Shown here: piece after piece, positions 11,725 to 24,715 of the stretch
How the letters are laid out: every line of letters starts with the position of its first letter
Numbering within the stretch: position 1 is the stretch's first letter
Assembly: GCF_022370835.2 (NCBI RefSeq)
Contig: NZ_CP092365.1
Coordinates: 1,488,001 to 1,552,000, forward strand
Length of the DNA stretch: 64,000 bases
Reading direction: 5' to 3'
Source: Mycolicibacillus parakoreensis
Lineage (GTDB): Bacteria > Actinomycetota > Actinomycetes > Mycobacteriales > Mycobacteriaceae
Position numbers and translations under genes: made by a program
The notes under the pieces: model-generated
Told to the model about the DNA's origin: nothing
Database searches by the model: none
What the model saw: the letters and a program-made list of their open reading frames with translations, nothing else

Positions 11725-12156
11725 ATGTTCCTCGGCACCTACACGCCCAAGCTCGATGACAAGGGCCGGCTGACCTTGCCGGCGAAGTTTCGGGACGCGC
11801 TAGCAGGAGGGTTGATGGTCACCAAGAGCCAGGACTACAGCCTGGCGGTCTATCCCCGCGAGCAGTTCGAGCACCTGGCCCGCCGGGCGGCCTCGGCCTC
11901 GCGCAGCAACCCGGAGGCCCGTGCCTTTCTGCGCAACCTGGCCGCGGCCACCGACGAACAGCGCCCCGACTCCCAGGGGCGGATCACGCTCTCGGCCGAC
12001 CACCGCCGCTACGCCAACCTCGCCAAGGACTGTGTGGTGATCGGATCGGTCGACTACCTCGAGATCTGGGACGCCCAGGCCTGGGCGGACTACCAACAAA
12101 CCCACGAAGAGAACTTCTCCGCGGCCACCGATGACGCGCTCAGCGACATTATCTGA
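11725..12156 (+). CDS. mraZ: Transcriptional regulator MraZ
   Basis: The protein has 143 residues, the exact length of the mycobacterial family. It has two tandem AbrB/MraZ-like halves, each with the D-x(2-3)-GR signature: [13 protein letters not shown] (residues 9-21) and [13 protein letters not shown] (about 84-96). MraZ forms a ring-shaped oligomer that binds repeated boxes in its own promoter and controls the dcw cluster. ATG 11725 follows GGGAGG by 7 nt, and the protein begins [11 protein letters not shown] as expected. It is the first gene of the cluster. Confidence 0.96.
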   Translation: MFLGTYTPKLDDKGRLTLPAKFRDALAGGLMVTKSQDYSLAVYPREQFEHLARRAASASRSNPEARAFLRNLAAATDEQRPDSQGRITLSADHRRYANLAKDCVVIGSVDYLEIWDAQAWADYQQTHEENFSAATDDALSDII

Positions 12157-12169
12157 GGCGCCCGCCCGT

Positions 12170-13338
12170 GTGGCGTGGCCTCTGCCCGAGCCGGCCCTGA
12201 CGTACTTCCCCAACGCCAGGTCCGCGATATCGGACAGGGACCTCGCTACGGGGGCGGGGCCGCGGGATCACGCAGAGGAGCCGCCGGCACAGCCGGTGCG
12301 AAGGGTGCGAAGGGCAGGTGCCGCGATGACCGACACCGGTTCGGCCGCCGACTTCGGCCACCTGCCGGTGCTCGCCGAGCGGTGCCTGCAGCTGCTGACC
12401 CCGGCGCTGGCCGACCATCCCGAGGGGCGCGGCGCGGTCCTGGTCGACGCCACGGTGGGCGCCGGCGGGCACGCCGAGGCGTTTCTCACCGCGCTGCCGC
12501 AGTTGCGGCTGATCGGACTCGACCGCGACCCCGGTGCTTTGCGCATCGCAAAGGACCGGCTGGCCCCGTGGGGCCCCCAGGTGAGCTTGGTCCACGCCCG
12601 CTACGACGGGATCGCCGAGGCGGTGCGCCGCGGCGGGTTGGCCGCCCCGGGGTCGGTGCACGCGGTGCTGTTCGACCTGGGTGTGTCCTCGATGCAGTTG
12701 GACCGGGTGCAGCGGGGGTTCTCCTACGCCCACGACGCGCCGCTGGACATGCGGATGGACCCGGGCCTGCCGCTGACCGCCGCCGACATCCTCAACGACT
12801 ACGAGCGCGATGAGATCGCCGACATCCTGCACCGCTACGGCGAGGAGAAGTTCGCCCGCCGTATCGCCGATCGCATTGTCCGCCAACGGAAGACCACGCC
12901 GTTTCACACCTCGGGCCAGTTGGTCGAACTGCTCTACGACGCGATCCCCGCCCCGGCGCGGCGAACCGGGGGGCACCCGGCCAAACGCACGTTTCAGGCG
13001 CTGCGCATCGCGGTCAACGACGAGCTGGAGGTGTTGCGGCGCGCACTGCCGGCGGCGTTGAACCTGCTGGCAGTGGCCGGCCGGTGCGCGGTACTGGCCT
13101 ACCAGTCGCTGGAGGACCGCATCGTCAAGCAGGTGTTCGCCGCCGCCAGCGCCTCCCGGACCCCCCTCGACCTGCCGGTCGAACTCCCCGGCCACGGTGC
13201 GGAGTTCCGGTCGCTGACCCGCGGGGCCGAACGGGCCGGGGCCGCCGAGATCGACCACAACCCACGCAGCGCGGCGGTACGTCTGCGGGCGGTCCAGCGC
13301 ATCGCACCGCCACACCAGGTGATGAGAAGGGGTGAGCA

Positions 13339-13342
<4 letters not shown>
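12170..13342 (+). CDS. rsmH: 16S rRNA (cytosine(1402)-N4)-methyltransferase RsmH
   Basis: It uses SAM to methylate C1402 of 16S rRNA at N4. The core starts around [15 protein letters not shown]. The SAM motif I is [15 protein letters not shown], followed by [28 protein letters not shown] with the DMRMDP loop, [22 protein letters not shown], and [11 protein letters not shown]. The end RNPRS-like motif appears as [11 protein letters not shown]. An N-terminal extension of about 50 residues ([16 protein letters not shown]) precedes the core and resembles the one in M. tuberculosis Rv2165c, so the start is upstream: GTG 12170 or ATG 12131 inside mraZ. ATG 12326 would give the bare core. It overlaps the next gene by GTGA. 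Confidence 0.93.
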
Positions 13343-14303
<961 letters not shown>

Positions 14304-14307
<4 letters not shown>

Positions 14308-16292
14308 GCGGCGCACGGCGCGGCCGCCGGCCGGCGACCACACCGCACGGGTCGACGAAGCGGGCGAAAAAAGTCCGCAACAGCACCTCCGCGGGCCCGC
14401 GCAGACAAGCGGGCTCGACCCCCGCGGTCGCCCCCGCTGTCCGGTCGGCACGCAGCCGGCGCACCCGCCCGGCCGACCACGTCGTTTCGCGCACCGCCTC
14501 GTTCGCATTCCGTCAGCGCATCGGGGTCGGGGTGATCTTCGTGGTGTTGACCGTCGTCGCCGCCCAACTGTTCACCCTGCAGGTGCCGCGTGCGGCGGGG
14601 CTGCGGGCCGAGGCCGCCGGCCAGCTCAAGGTCACCGACCGGGAACAGGCGTTGCGCGGCAGCATCATCGACCGCAACAACAGCAAGTTGGCGTTCACCA
14701 TCGAGGCGCGCGCCCTGACGTTCCAGCCGACCCGGATCCGCAAACAGCTGACCGAGGCCAAACAGAAAGACCCGTCGGCCGCCGAGCCGGCCCAACGACT
14801 CCGTGAGATCGCCAAGGCCGTCGCCAGCCGCCTCGGGGACAAACCGGACTCCGCCACCGTGCTCAAGAAGCTGCAGAGCGACGACACCTTCGTGTATCTC
14901 GCCCGCGCCGTGGACCCGGCGGTGGCCACCGCGATCACCAGCGAGTACCCCGAGGTCGGCTCCGAACGCCAGGACCTGCGCCAGTACCCGGGCGGTTCGC
15001 TGGCCGCCAACATCATCGGCGGCATCGACTGGGACGGCCACGGCCTGCTGGGCCTGGAGGACTCCTGGGACGCGGTGCTGGCCGGCACCGACGGATCGGT
15101 CACCTACGACCGCGGTTCCGACGGAGTGGTCATCCCCGGCAGCTACCGCAACCGGCACAGCGCGGTCGACGGCTCGACGGTGCAACTCACTCTCGACGAC
15201 GACATCCAGTTCTACGTCCAGCAGCAGGTGCAACAGGCCAAGAACCTCTCCGGGGCCAACAACGTCTCGGCGGTGGTACTCGACGCCAAGACCGGTGAGG
15301 TGCTGGCGATGGCCAACGACAACACCTTCGACCCGTCCCAGGACATCGGGCGTCAGGGCGACCGGCAGATGGGCAACCCGGCGGTCTCCTCGCCGTTCGA
15401 GCCGGGCTCGGTCAACAAGGTGGTGACCGCGGCGGCCGCCATCGAGGCCGGCCTGACCAACCCCGACGAGGTGCTGCAGGTGCCCGGGTCGATCGAGATG
15501 GGCGGGGTCACCGTCCGCGACGCCTGGAACCACGGTGTGGTGCCCTACACCACCACCGGGATCTTCGGGAAATCCTCCAACGTCGGCACCCTGATGCTGG
15601 CGCAGCGGCTCGGCCCGCAACGCTGGTTCGACATGCTGCGCAAATTCGGCCTCGGGCAGCGCACCGGGGTCGGGTTGCCCGGAGAGAGCGCCGGACTGGT
15701 CCCCCCGATCGACCAGTGGTCGGGCAGCTCGTTTGCGAACCTACCGATCGGGCAAGGGCTTTCGATGACGCTGCTGCAGATGACCAGTATGTTTCAGACC
15801 ATCGCCAACGACGGGGTGCGGGTGCCGCCGCGCATCGTCAAGGCCACCATCGCCCCCGACGGCAGCCGCACCGAAGAGGAGCGCCCCGACGGGGTGCGGG
15901 TGACCTCGGCGCGGACCGCGCAGACCGTGCGCAACATGCTGCGCGCGGTGGTGCAGCACGACCCGAGGGGCTACCAGCAGGGGACCGGACCGGCCGCGGC
16001 GGTCGAGGGTTATCAGATCGCCGGCAAAACCGGCACCGCCCAGCAGATCAACCCGGCCTGCGGCTGCTACTTCGACGACGTGTACTGGGTCACCTTCGCC
16101 GGGATGGTCACCGCCGACGACCCGCGCTACGTCATCGGGCTGATGATGGACAATCCGCACCACGCCGCCGACGGGTCGCCGGGCACCTCGGGCGCCCCGC
16201 TGTTCCACAACATCGCGGCCTGGCTGCTGCAGCGCGAGAACGCGCCGCTGTCGCCGGACCCGGGTCCGCCGTTGACGCTGCAGGTCTTGTAA
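14304..16292 (+). CDS. pbpB: Septal peptidoglycan transpeptidase PbpB (FtsI/PBP3)
   Basis: This is a class B penicillin-binding protein of 662 residues. It has an Arg-rich cytoplasmic tail, one transmembrane helix near residues 72-95, a pedestal domain with RGSIIDRNN, and the transpeptidase domain. The catalytic set is SVNK (Ser about 369, in FEPGSVNKV), SSN (about 423, in GKSSNVG) and KTGT (about 574, in AGKTGTAQQ). It crosslinks septal peptidoglycan with FtsW. No C-terminal PASTA domains are present, as expected. In M. tuberculosis a PE_PGRS gene and others separate pbpB from murE; here only 96 bp do. The stop codon lies in a 14-bp tandem duplication. Confidence 0.95.
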
Positions 16293-16308
16293 AACAGGTC
16301 TTGTAAAA
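16281..16308. repeat. 14-bp perfect tandem duplication across the pbpB stop
   Basis: The unit CAGGTCTTGTAAAA occurs twice without a gap. The first copy encodes the last residues and TAA stop of pbpB, and the second repeats it downstream. The unit is A+T-rich for this genome. Confidence 0.92.
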
Positions 16309-16388
16309 CGTCCCCGGCGCCATCGCGTCGCCGGTGGCCGACCCCTGGATACAGTGGCAGGGCCGACAACGGGACGGAGGTGATGACG

Positions 16389-17903
16389 ATGGCCGCACCC
16401 ACGCGCCCCACCACCGTCGCCGGCGTGGCGTTGTCGCAGCTGGCCGCCCGGTTCGACGCCGTCCCGGCCGCCGACAGCGCCGACGCCGCCGTGGCGGTCA
16501 CCGGGGTGAGCCTGCGGGCCCAGGACTGCGGCCCCGGTGATCTGTTCGCCGCGCTGCCCGGCTCGCACACCCACGGTGCCCGCTTCGCGGCGCGGGCCAT
16601 CGGCGCCGGGGCGGTCGCGGTGCTCACCGACGCCGCCGGGGTTGCCGAGATCGCCGAGCCCGGGGTGCCGGTGCTGGTGCACCCGGCTCCGCGGGCCATC
16701 CTCGGCGAACTGGCCGCCGTGGTCTACGGTCGCCCGTCGGCGCGGCTGCCGGTCATCGGGATCACCGGCACCTCCGGCAAAACCACCGTCAGCTATCTGG
16801 TGGAGGCCGGGCTGCGCGCCGCCGACCGCCGTGCCGGGCTGATCGGCACCGTCGGGGTGCGCATCGACGGAGTCGCGGTCCCCAGCGCCTTGACCACGCC
16901 GGAGGCGCCGGATGTGCAGGCGCTGCTGGCGGTGATGGTCGAACGCGGCGTCGACGTCGCGGTGATGGAGGTCTCCAGCCACGCGCTGAGCCTGGGCCGC
17001 GTCGACGGCCTCGATTTCGCCGTCGGCGCCTTCACCAACCTCTCGCGCGACCACCTGGACTTCCACGCCAGCATGGTCGAGTACTTCGAGGCCAAGGCCC
17101 GGCTGTTCGACCGCCGCTCACCGTTGCACGCCCGCCGCACGGTGGTCTGCGTCGACGACGAGTCCGGTGCCGAGATGGCCCGCCGCGCCGAGTCCGTGGT
17201 CACCGTCAGCGCCGCCGGGCGGCCGGCGGACTGGCACGCCGACGGGGTGACCGTCACCGTCGACGGCGGCCAGGAGTTCAGCGTCACCGACCCGGTCGGG
17301 GTGCACCATCGGGTGGGTATCGGCCTGCCCGGCGCCTACAACGTCGCCAACTGTCTGGTCGCGCTGGCCGTGCTCGACAGCGTCGGAGTCTCCCCGGAGC
17401 AGGCCGCCCCCGGGCTGCGGGGCGCCCAGGTGCCGGGTCGGATGGAGGCGGTGCGACGCGGACAGGACTTTCTGGCGCTGGTCGACTACGCCCACAAACC
17501 CGGTGCGCTGCAGGCGGTGTTGAGCACGCTGCGTCGCGGGGGCGGCCGGCTGGCGGTGGTCTTCGGCGCCGGCGGCGACCGGGACCGCGGCAAGCGCGAA
17601 CCGATGGGCCGGATCGCCGCCGAGCTGGCCGACCTGGTGGTGGTCACCGACGACAACCCGCGCAGCGAGGATCCGGCCACGATCCGCCGGGCCATCCTGG
17701 CGGGGGCGGGCCACGGGCCCGCCGAGACCGTCGAGATCGCCGACCGGGCCGAGGCGATCGCCCACGCCGTCGGCTGGGCGCGCACCGGTGACGTGGTGCT
17801 GGTGGCCGGAAAGGGTCATGAGCGTGGGCAGACCGTCGCCGGACAGACCCGGGCCTTCGACGACCGCCAGGAGCTCGCCGCGGCGCTGGAGCGGCGTTCG
17901 TGA
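16389..17903 (+). CDS. murE: UDP-MurNAc-tripeptide synthetase MurE (meso-DAP adding)
   Basis: It adds meso-diaminopimelate to UDP-MurNAc-L-Ala-D-Glu in the cytosol. The protein has 504 residues in the three-domain Mur ligase layout. The ATP P-loop is [10 protein letters not shown] near residue 124. EVSSHAL and [12 protein letters not shown] belong to the central domain, with the carbamylated-Lys region at EAKARLF. The C-terminal DNPR motif near 421 ([11 protein letters not shown]) is the meso-DAP specificity signature. GGDRDRGKR and VAGKGHE follow. ATG 16389 is 8 nt after GGAGG, better spaced than ATG 16383 or GTG 16380. It overlaps murF by GTGA. Confidence 0.96.
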   Translation: MAAPTRPTTVAGVALSQLAARFDAVPAADSADAAVAVTGVSLRAQDCGPGDLFAALPGSHTHGARFAARAIGAGAVAVLTDAAGVAEIAEPGVPVLVHPAPRAILGELAAVVYGRPSARLPVIGITGTSGKTTVSYLVEAGLRAADRRAGLIGTVGVRIDGVAVPSALTTPEAPDVQALLAVMVERGVDVAVMEVSSHALSLGRVDGLDFAVGAFTNLSRDHLDFHASMVEYFEAKARLFDRRSPLHARRTVVCVDDESGAEMARRAESVVTVSAAGRPADWHADGVTVTVDGGQEFSVTDPVGVHHRVGIGLPGAYNVANCLVALAVLDSVGVSPEQAAPGLRGAQVPGRMEAVRRGQDFLALVDYAHKPGALQAVLSTLRRGGGRLAVVFGAGGDRDRGKREPMGRIAAELADLVVVTDDNPRSEDPATIRRAILAGAGHGPAETVEIADRAEAIAHAVGWARTGDVVLVAGKGHERGQTVAGQTRAFDDRQELAAALERRS

Positions 17904-19411
17904 TCGCGCTGAGCGTCGCCGAGATCGCCGAGATCGTCGGTGGCCGGCTCTGCGACATCACCGCGACGCGAGCCGCCCAGACCCGCGTCAGCGGCACCGT
18001 GGAGTTCGATTCGCGCCGGATCTCCGCCGGGGGACTGTTTTTGGCATTGCCCGGTGCGCGGGTCGACGGCCACGACCACGCCGCGGCCGCGGTCGCCGCC
18101 GGTGCGGTCGCCGTGTTGGCCGCCCGCCCGGTCGGTGTGCCGGCGATCGTGGTGGACCCGGTGCCCGGCGACCGGCGCGCCGGGGTGCTCGAACACGACA
18201 GCGATGGCTCGGGGGCGGCGGTGCTGGCCGCGTTGGCGAAACTGGCCGCGGCGGTCGCCGCCCGCCTGGTCGCCGGCGGACTGACGATCATCGGGGTGAC
18301 CGGTTCGTCGGGCAAGACGTCGACCAAAGACCTGCTGGCCGCGGTGCTGTCCCCGCTCGGCGAGGTGGTGGCGCCCCCGGGATCGTTCAACAACGAGCTG
18401 GGCCACCCCTGGACCGTGCTGAACGCCACCGCCGACACCGCCTATCTGGTCCTGGAGATGTCGGCGCGGCGCCGCGGCAACATCGCCGACCTGGCCGCCA
18501 TCGCCCCCCCGTCGATCGCGGTGGTGCTCAACGTCGGCACCGCCCACGTGGGCGAGTTCGGCTCGCGCGAGGCCATCGCACAGACCAAAGCCGAACTGCC
18601 GCAAGCTGTTCCCGAGTCCGGTGTGGTCGTGCTCAACGTCGACGATCCGGCGGTGGCGGCGATGGCCGCGACGACCCGGGCGCGGGTGGTGCGGGTCAGC
18701 CGCGGCCCGCACCCGCCGAACCCCGGCGCCGACACCGTGTGGGCCGGCCCGGTGCGCCTCGACCCGCTGGCCCGGCCGCAGTTCGCCCTGCACAGCGCCG
18801 CCGGCACCGTCGAGGTCACCCTCGGGGTCCACGGCGACCACCAGGTCGGCAACGCGCTGTGCGCCGCCGCGGTCGCCCTGGAGTGCGGGGCCACGCCGGA
18901 GCAGGTGGCGAGCGCATTGGGCGAGGCGCGCCCGGCCTCCGCGCACCGGATGGCGGTGCACACCCGCCCCGACGGGGTGACCGTGATCGACGACTCCTAC
19001 AACGCCAACCCCGACTCGATGCGCGCCGGACTGCAGGCGCTGGCCTGGATGGCCCGTCAGCAGGCTCCGCGACGCAGTTTCGCGGTGCTCGGGGAGATGG
19101 CCGAACTCGGCGCCGACGCGATAACCGAACACGATCGCATCGGCCGGTTGGCGGTGCGCTTAGATGTGTCTCGACTTATCGTCGTCGGAACCGGGAGAGC
19201 TATGAGCGCCATGCACCACGGAGCGGTCATGGAAGGTTCGTGGGGAGCGGAGTCGACCATGGTCGCCGACACCGATGCCGCGTTGGCGGTGCTGCGCAGC
19301 GAGTTGCAGCCCGGCGACGTCGTGTTGGTCAAGGCCTCGAACTCGGCCGGGCTGGCCACGGTCGCCGACACCTTGATCGCCGAGCACGGCGGAGGGGATT
19401 CCCGCCGATGA
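17900..19411 (+). CDS. murF: UDP-MurNAc-tripeptide:D-Ala-D-Ala ligase MurF
   Basis: It ligates D-Ala-D-Ala to the UDP-MurNAc tripeptide, giving the pentapeptide. The protein has 503 residues. The P-loop is [13 protein letters not shown] (about residue 132), with [25 protein letters not shown], and the C-terminal [11 protein letters not shown] that positions the nucleotide. The N-terminal domain has the MurF-type [19 protein letters not shown] uridine-binding segment. Start and stop overlap murE and mraY by 4 bp on both sides, so it is tightly coupled. Confidence 0.96.
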   Translation: MIALSVAEIAEIVGGRLCDITATRAAQTRVSGTVEFDSRRISAGGLFLALPGARVDGHDHAAAAVAAGAVAVLAARPVGVPAIVVDPVPGDRRAGVLEHDSDGSGAAVLAALAKLAAAVAARLVAGGLTIIGVTGSSGKTSTKDLLAAVLSPLGEVVAPPGSFNNELGHPWTVLNATADTAYLVLEMSARRRGNIADLAAIAPPSIAVVLNVGTAHVGEFGSREAIAQTKAELPQAVPESGVVVLNVDDPAVAAMAATTRARVVRVSRGPHPPNPGADTVWAGPVRLDPLARPQFALHSAAGTVEVTLGVHGDHQVGNALCAAAVALECGATPEQVASALGEARPASAHRMAVHTRPDGVTVIDDSYNANPDSMRAGLQALAWMARQQAPRRSFAVLGEMAELGADAITEHDRIGRLAVRLDVSRLIVVGTGRAMSAMHHGAVMEGSWGAESTMVADTDAALAVLRSELQPGDVVLVKASNSAGLATVADTLIAEHGGGDSRR

Positions 19412-20487
19412 TCCAGATCCTGATCTCCGCGGGGGTCGCGCTGGCGGTCGCCATCCTGGTCACCCCGGTGCTGATCCGGCTGTTCACCCGCCAGGGGTTC
19501 GGCCACGAGATCCGCGAGGACGGCCCCCCCAGCCACCGGACCAAACGCGGCACCCCGTCGATGGGTGGGGTGGCGATCGTCGCCGGGATCTGGGGCGGAT
19601 ACCTGGCCGCCCACCTCGCGGGGCTCTCGTTTCACGGCGCCGGGCCGTCGGCCTCGGGGCTGCTGGTGCTCGGGTTGGCCAGCGCGTTGGGCGTGGTCGG
19701 GTTCATCGACGACCTGATCAAGATCCGCCTGGCCCGCAACCTGGGGCTCAACAAGACCACCAAGACCGTCGGGCAGGTCAGTGCCGCGGTGATCTTCGCG
19801 GTGTTGGCGCTGGGTTTCCGCGACGCCGACGGGTTGACCCCGGGCAGCACGCAGCTGTCCTACGTGCGCGAGATCGCCACCGTCACCCTGCCGGTGCTGG
19901 TGTTCATCCTGTTCTGCGTGGTGCTGGTCAGCGCCTGGTCCAACGCGGTCAACTTCACCGACGGTCTCGACGGGTTGGCGGCCGGCGCGATGGCGATGGT
20001 CAGCGCGGTCTATGTGCTCATCACCGTCTGGCAGCACCGCAACGCCTGCGCCATCACCCCCGAGTTGGGCTGCTACAACGTGCGGGATCCGCTGGACTTG
20101 GCGTTCGTGGCCGCCGCGACCGCCGGGGCATGCATCGGTTTCCTGTGGTGGAACGCCGCGCCGGCCAAGATCTTCATGGGCGACACCGGCTCGCTGGCGC
20201 TCGGCGGCATCATCGCCGGGATCTCGGTGACCAGCCACACCGAGATCCTCGCGGTCGTGCTCGGCGCCTTGTTCGTCGCCGAGATCGCCTCGGTGGTCAT
20301 TCAGATCCTGGCGTATCGCACGACCGGGCGCCGGGTGTTCCGGATGGCCCCGTTCCACCACCACTTCGAGCTGCTCGGCTGGGCGGAGACCACGGTGATC
20401 ATCCGGTTCTGGCTGCTCACCGCGATCGCCTGCGGTCTGGGGGTGGCGCTGTTCTACGGCGAATGGTTCGCCACGGTCGGCGACTAG
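19408..20487 (+). CDS. mraY: Phospho-MurNAc-pentapeptide transferase MraY (MurX)
   Basis: It transfers phospho-MurNAc-pentapeptide to decaprenyl phosphate, forming lipid I at the inner face of the membrane. The protein has 359 residues, the same as M. tuberculosis MurX, with about ten transmembrane helices. Signature segments are [10 protein letters not shown], the acidic [36 protein letters not shown] and the cytoplasmic [13 protein letters not shown] with its His triad. ATG 19408 overlaps the murF stop (ATGA) and follows GGAGGGG by about 10 nt. A longer open frame extends upstream through murF, but it is only an out-of-frame shadow. Confidence 0.96.
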   Translation: MIQILISAGVALAVAILVTPVLIRLFTRQGFGHEIREDGPPSHRTKRGTPSMGGVAIVAGIWGGYLAAHLAGLSFHGAGPSASGLLVLGLASALGVVGFIDDLIKIRLARNLGLNKTTKTVGQVSAAVIFAVLALGFRDADGLTPGSTQLSYVREIATVTLPVLVFILFCVVLVSAWSNAVNFTDGLDGLAAGAMAMVSAVYVLITVWQHRNACAITPELGCYNVRDPLDLAFVAAATAGACIGFLWWNAAPAKIFMGDTGSLALGGIIAGISVTSHTEILAVVLGALFVAEIASVVIQILAYRTTGRRVFRMAPFHHHFELLGWAETTVIIRFWLLTAIACGLGVALFYGEWFATVGD

Positions 20488-20496
20488 AGGACCGCG

Positions 20497-21960
20497 GTGG
20501 TGGGCTGGCTGGAACCGCTGAGCGCGTCGGCGCCGGTGCTGGTGGCCGGCGCCGGGGTGACCGGGCGTGCGGTGCTCGCGGCGCTGCGGGCGCTGCCGGT
20601 GCGCACCACCGTCTGCGACGGTGACCCGGCGGCGTTGAGCGCCTGCGCCGACGCGGGGATCGCCGCGGTGAGCACCGCCGAGGCGACCCGCACGATCGGC
20701 GACTACCGACTGGTCGTCACCAGCCCCGGATTCGCGCCGACCGCCCCGGTGCTCGCTGCCGCGGCCGGTGCCGGCGTGCCGATCTGGGGCGATGTGGAGT
20801 TGGCCTGGCGGCTGGACCGCGCCGCGGTGTACGGCCCGCCGCGCCGCTGGCTGGTGGTCACCGGCACCAACGGCAAGACCACCACCACCGCGATGCTCGC
20901 GGCCATGCTCACCGCCGCCGGACTGCCCGCCGTGGCCTGCGGCAACATCGGCGCTCCGGTGCTCGACGTGCTCGACGGGCCCGCCGAGGTGCTGGCGGTG
21001 GAGGCGTCCAGCTTTCAGCTGCACTGGGCGCCGTCGCTGCAGCCGGACGCCGGAGTGGTGCTCAACATCGCCGAGGATCATCTGGACTGGCACGGCGGCA
21101 TGACCGCCTACGCCGCGGCCAAGGCGCAGGCGCTGACCGGGCGGGTGGCCGTCGCCGGCCTCGACGACCCGGGCGCGGCGGCGCTGCTGGCCGCCGCGCC
21201 CGCCGCCACCCGGGTGGGTTTCCGGCTCGGCGCCCCCGAGGCGGGCGAACTGGGCGTGCAAGACGGTTGGCTGGTCGACCGGGCGTTCGCCGGGGCCGCC
21301 GACCTGGCGCCCACCGAGGCCATCCCGGTGCCCGGACCGGTCGGGGTCCTCGACGCGCTGGCCGCCGCGGCGCTGGCGCGCGCGGTCGCGGTGCCCGCGG
21401 CCGCCGTGGAGCGCGCCCTGCGGGGGTTTGCCGCCGCCCCGCACCGCGGCGCGGTGCTCACCGTCGCCGCCGGGGTCCGCTACGTCGACGACTCCAAGGC
21501 CACCAATCCGCACGCCGCCGAAGCCGCGATCGCGGCCTACCCGCGGGTGGTGTGGGTCGCCGGCGGTCTGCTCAAGGGTGCCGCGGTGGAGGCCACCGTC
21601 GCGCGGGTCGCCTCCCGGCTGGTCGGAGCGGTGCTGATCGGCCGGGACCGCGCCGAGATCGCCGAGGCGTTATCACGACACGCGCCGGATGTGCGCGTCA
21701 TCGAGGTGGTGACAGGGGAGGATGCTGGTGTGCGTGAGACTGGTGAGCCTTCTGTGACTACTGAGACTCGATGGGTCGGGTCCGGCGAGGGCAGCCTGGG
21801 CGCGCGGGTGATGACCACGGTCGTCGCCGCGGCCCGCGAGCTGGCCCGCCCCGGTGACACGGTGCTGCTGGCCCCCGCGGGTGCCTCCTTCGACCAATTC
21901 GGCGGCTATGCCGAGCGCGGTGAGGCGTTCGGCGCGGCCGTGCACGCCGCGACCCGGTAG
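20497..21960 (+). CDS. murD: UDP-MurNAc-L-alanine:D-glutamate ligase MurD
   Basis: It adds D-glutamate to UDP-MurNAc-L-Ala. The protein has 487 residues. The N-terminal Rossmann-like domain has [13 protein letters not shown] and the P-loop is [13 protein letters not shown] (about residue 129). [27 protein letters not shown] and the C-terminal [17 protein letters not shown] and [18 protein letters not shown] motifs are all in place. A less G+C-biased insert near residues 400-420 precedes the last motif. The start is GTG 20497, 9 bp after mraY, with GAGGA as ribosome-binding site. Confidence 0.96.
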   Translation: MVGWLEPLSASAPVLVAGAGVTGRAVLAALRALPVRTTVCDGDPAALSACADAGIAAVSTAEATRTIGDYRLVVTSPGFAPTAPVLAAAAGAGVPIWGDVELAWRLDRAAVYGPPRRWLVVTGTNGKTTTTAMLAAMLTAAGLPAVACGNIGAPVLDVLDGPAEVLAVEASSFQLHWAPSLQPDAGVVLNIAEDHLDWHGGMTAYAAAKAQALTGRVAVAGLDDPGAAALLAAAPAATRVGFRLGAPEAGELGVQDGWLVDRAFAGAADLAPTEAIPVPGPVGVLDALAAAALARAVAVPAAAVERALRGFAAAPHRGAVLTVAAGVRYVDDSKATNPHAAEAAIAAYPRVVWVAGGLLKGAAVEATVARVASRLVGAVLIGRDRAEIAEALSRHAPDVRVIEVVTGEDAGVRETGEPSVTTETRWVGSGEGSLGARVMTTVVAAARELARPGDTVLLAPAGASFDQFGGYAERGEAFGAAVHAATR

Positions 21961-21965
21961 CCGCC

Positions 21966-23570
21966 GTGCGTACCGCGTTAGCCCGGCTGCGGTCCCGGCG
22001 CGCCACCGGGGCAGACCGCGACGCCGACACCACCGAGACCACCGACACCGGCGCGGAGATCGACGCCGGCACGGCGCCCGCCGCTCCGGGGTCGAGCCCC
22101 GCGGGCGCGAAGCGGCGCTCGGTGGGCGCCTCGCTGGTCGCCGCGGTGGCCGTGCGCGCCCGGTTCGGCATCTGGCTGGGGCGCCCGATGACGTCGTTTC
22201 ACCTGATCATCGCGGTGGCGGCGCTGCTGACCACGCTGGGGCTGATCATGGTGCTCTCCGCGTCCGGGGTGCAGTCCTACAGCGACGACGGCTCGCCGTG
22301 GGTGATCTTCGGCTGGCAGGTGCTGTGGACCCTGGTCGGATTGGTCGCCTTCTACGTGGCGCTGCGCACCCCGGTCTGGTTGATGCGGCGCACCGCGTTC
22401 ACCGCGTTCGCGTGCAGTGTCGTGCTGCTGGTGTTGGTGCTCATCCCGGGCGTGGGCACCATCGCCAACGGCTCGCGCGGCTGGTTCGTCATCGCCGGGC
22501 TCTCGATGCAGCCGTCGGAGCTGACCAAGATCGCCTTTTTGGTCTGGGGAGCGAACCTGCTGGCCAGCCGGCGGATGGACCGGGCGTCGCTGCGCGAGAT
22601 GCTGGTGCCGTTGGTCCCGGGCGCGGTGCTGGCGATGGGCCTGATCCTCGCCGAACCGGACTTGGGCCAGACGGTCTCGATGGGGATCATCTTGCTGTCG
22701 CTGCTGTGGTTTGCCGGGCTGCCGCTGCGGGTGTTCGCCAGCTCGCTGGCCGCCGTGGTCGCGGTGATGGCGGCGCTGGCGGTGACCGAGGGCTACCGCA
22801 GCGACCGGGTGCGGTCCTGGCTGGATCCCGGCGCCGACCCCCAAGACGCCGGCTACCAGGCCCGCCAGGCCAAGTTCGCGCTGGCCAACGGCGGATTCTT
22901 CGGCAACGGCCTGGGCCAGGGCACGGCCAAGTACAACTATCTGCCGCACGCCCACAACGACTTCATCTTCGCGATCGTCGGTGAAGAGCTCGGTTTCCTC
23001 GGCGCCGCCGGCCTGCTGCTGCTGTTCGGGCTGTTCGCCTACACCGGGATGCGCATCGCGCGTCGCTCCGTGGACCCGTTTTTGCGGTTGCTGGCCGCGA
23101 CCACCACGATGTGGGTGCTCAGCCAGGTCTTCATCAACGTCGGCTACGTCGTCGGCCTGCTGCCGGTCACCGGTCTGCAGTTGCCGCTGATCTCCTCCGG
23201 CGGCACCTCGGCGGCCACCACCTTGCTGATGATCGGCATCATGGCCAACGCCGCACGCCACGAACCCGAAGCGGTGGCCGCGCTGCGCGCCGGTCAGGGC
23301 GACCGGATGAACCGGCTGTTGCGCCTGCCGTTGCCGGCGCCGTATTCGCCCACCCGCGCCGAGGCGCTGCGCGACCGGTTGCGGTCGCGCCCGCAGCCCC
23401 GCCGCGCCCCGCGCCGGGCCGAGCGACAGCCGCCGCGCGCCGCGCGATCGCGGACCGGCGCCACCGCCGCGCGGCGGGCCGGGCATCATGGAGGGGGCCA
23501 GCGCCGGGCTGGCCCGCGACGTCCCCGCCGGGGACGCGCGCCGGCATTGGAAGGTCCTCGTTACGGGTGA
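21966..23570 (+). CDS. ftsW: Septal peptidoglycan polymerase FtsW (SEDS)
   Basis: This is a SEDS-family glycosyltransferase of 534 residues that polymerises lipid II with PbpB at the septum. A hydrophilic N-terminal region of about 75 residues rich in Asp/Thr is followed by ten transmembrane helices. Key motifs are [26 protein letters not shown], the catalytic-loop region with the Asp of [28 protein letters not shown] and [11 protein letters not shown] basic Arg/Pro-rich cytoplasmic tail of about 95 residues follows, as in mycobacterial FtsW. It ends overlapping murG (GTGA). Confidence 0.95.
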   Translation: MRTALARLRSRRATGADRDADTTETTDTGAEIDAGTAPAAPGSSPAGAKRRSVGASLVAAVAVRARFGIWLGRPMTSFHLIIAVAALLTTLGLIMVLSASGVQSYSDDGSPWVIFGWQVLWTLVGLVAFYVALRTPVWLMRRTAFTAFACSVVLLVLVLIPGVGTIANGSRGWFVIAGLSMQPSELTKIAFLVWGANLLASRRMDRASLREMLVPLVPGAVLAMGLILAEPDLGQTVSMGIILLSLLWFAGLPLRVFASSLAAVVAVMAALAVTEGYRSDRVRSWLDPGADPQDAGYQARQAKFALANGGFFGNGLGQGTAKYNYLPHAHNDFIFAIVGEELGFLGAAGLLLLFGLFAYTGMRIARRSVDPFLRLLAATTTMWVLSQVFINVGYVVGLLPVTGLQLPLISSGGTSAATTLLMIGIMANAARHEPEAVAALRAGQGDRMNRLLRLPLPAPYSPTRAEALRDRLRSRPQPRRAPRRAERQPPRAARSRTGATAARRAGHHGGGQRRAGPRRPRRGRAPALEGPRYG

Positions 23571-24715
23571 ACGACACGGTCAGGCAGCCAGGCGGCCCCT
23601 CCCTCTCGGTGGTCCTGGCCGGTGGCGGCACGGCCGGCCACGTGGAACCCGCCATGGCGGTCGCCGACGCGGTGTCGGCGTTGGATCCGACCGCACGGAT
23701 CACCGCGCTGGGCACCGCGCGCGGCCTGGAGACCCGCCTGGTGCCCGAACGCGGCTATGAGCTGGAGCTGATCACCCCGGTGCCGTTGCCGCGCAAGCTC
23801 AACCGCGACCTGCTGGCACTGCCGCTGCGGGTACGCCGGGCGGTCCGGCAGGCCCGGGCCGTGCTCGATCGCGTCGACGCCGACGTGGTCATCGGGTTCG
23901 GCGGTTACGTGGCGCTGCCGGCCTACCTGGCGGCGCGCCGGCGGGCGGGCCGGGTTCCGGTGGTGATCCACGAGGCCAACGCGCGCGCCGGGCTGGCCAA
24001 CCGGGTGGGGGCCCGCCGCGCCGCGCGGCTGCTCGCCGCGGTGCCGGGCTCGGGGCTGCGCGGCGCCGATGTGGTCGGCATCCCGGTGCGTGCGGCGATC
24101 ACCGGCCTGGACCGGCCGGGCCTGCGGGCGGCGGCCCGGGCGCACTTCGGGTTCGCCGAGGACGCTCGCGTGCTGTTGGTGACCGGCGGCTCGCAGGGGG
24201 CGGCGTCGATCAACGCCGCGGTCGCCGGGGCCGCCGCCCCGCTGGCCGCCGCGGGGGTGTCGGTGCTCCACGCCCACGGCGCCAAAAACACCCTGGACCT
24301 GCGTGAGCCCGCCCCCGGCGACCCGCCGTACGTCGCGGTGCCCTACCTCGACCGGATGGATCTGGCCTACGCCGCCGCCGACCTGGCGATCTGCCGGTCC
24401 GGGGCGATGACGGTCGCCGAGGTGTCGGCGGTGGGGCTGCCGGCGGTGTATGTGCCGCTGCCGATCGGCAACGGCGAGCAGCGTCTCAACGCCCTGCCGG
24501 TGGTCGACGCCGGCGGTGGCCTGCTGGTCGCCGACGCCGACCTCACCCCGCAGGTGGTCGCCGAGACGGTGATCGGCCTGGTCGACGACCCGGCGCGGCT
24601 GGCCGCGATGACCGCCGCCGCCGCCGGGGTGGGCCACCGCGACGCCGCCGCCCAGGTGGCGCAGGTGGGCCTGGAGCTGGCCGCCCGCCGGCGGGCGGAG
24701 CGGAGCGGCCGGTGA
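23567..24715 (+). CDS. murG: UDP-GlcNAc:lipid I GlcNAc transferase MurG
   Basis: It adds GlcNAc to lipid I to form lipid II. It is a GT28 enzyme of 382 residues acting peripherally on the inner membrane. Signatures are [19 protein letters not shown] at the N-terminus, [41 protein letters not shown], and the C-terminal donor site [24 protein letters not shown] with GEQRLNA. The GTG at 23567 overlaps the ftsW stop, and the long in-frame open region before it is a shadow of ftsW. It overlaps murC by GTGA. Confidence 0.95.
   Translation: MNDTVRQPGGPSLSVVLAGGGTAGHVEPAMAVADAVSALDPTARITALGTARGLETRLVPERGYELELITPVPLPRKLNRDLLALPLRVRRAVRQARAVLDRVDADVVIGFGGYVALPAYLAARRRAGRVPVVIHEANARAGLANRVGARRAARLLAAVPGSGLRGADVVGIPVRAAITGLDRPGLRAAARAHFGFAEDARVLLVTGGSQGAASINAAVAGAAAPLAAAGVSVLHAHGAKNTLDLREPAPGDPPYVAVPYLDRMDLAYAAADLAICRSGAMTVAEVSAVGLPAVYVPLPIGNGEQRLNALPVVDAGGGLLVADADLTPQVVAETVIGLVDDPARLAAMTAAAAGVGHRDAAAQVAQVGLELAARRRAERSGR

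Noticed and set aside
17788..20487. Very long open frame (899 codons) that runs through murF into mraY
   Set aside because: Only its last 359 codons (from ATG 19408) are the real mraY. The first part is an out-of-frame shadow of murF, with low-complexity Arg/Gly/Pro sequence.
19057..21513. 818-codon antisense open frame over mraY and murD
   Set aside because: It is an Arg/Gly/His-rich shadow caused by high G+C, with no family motifs or ribosome-binding site.
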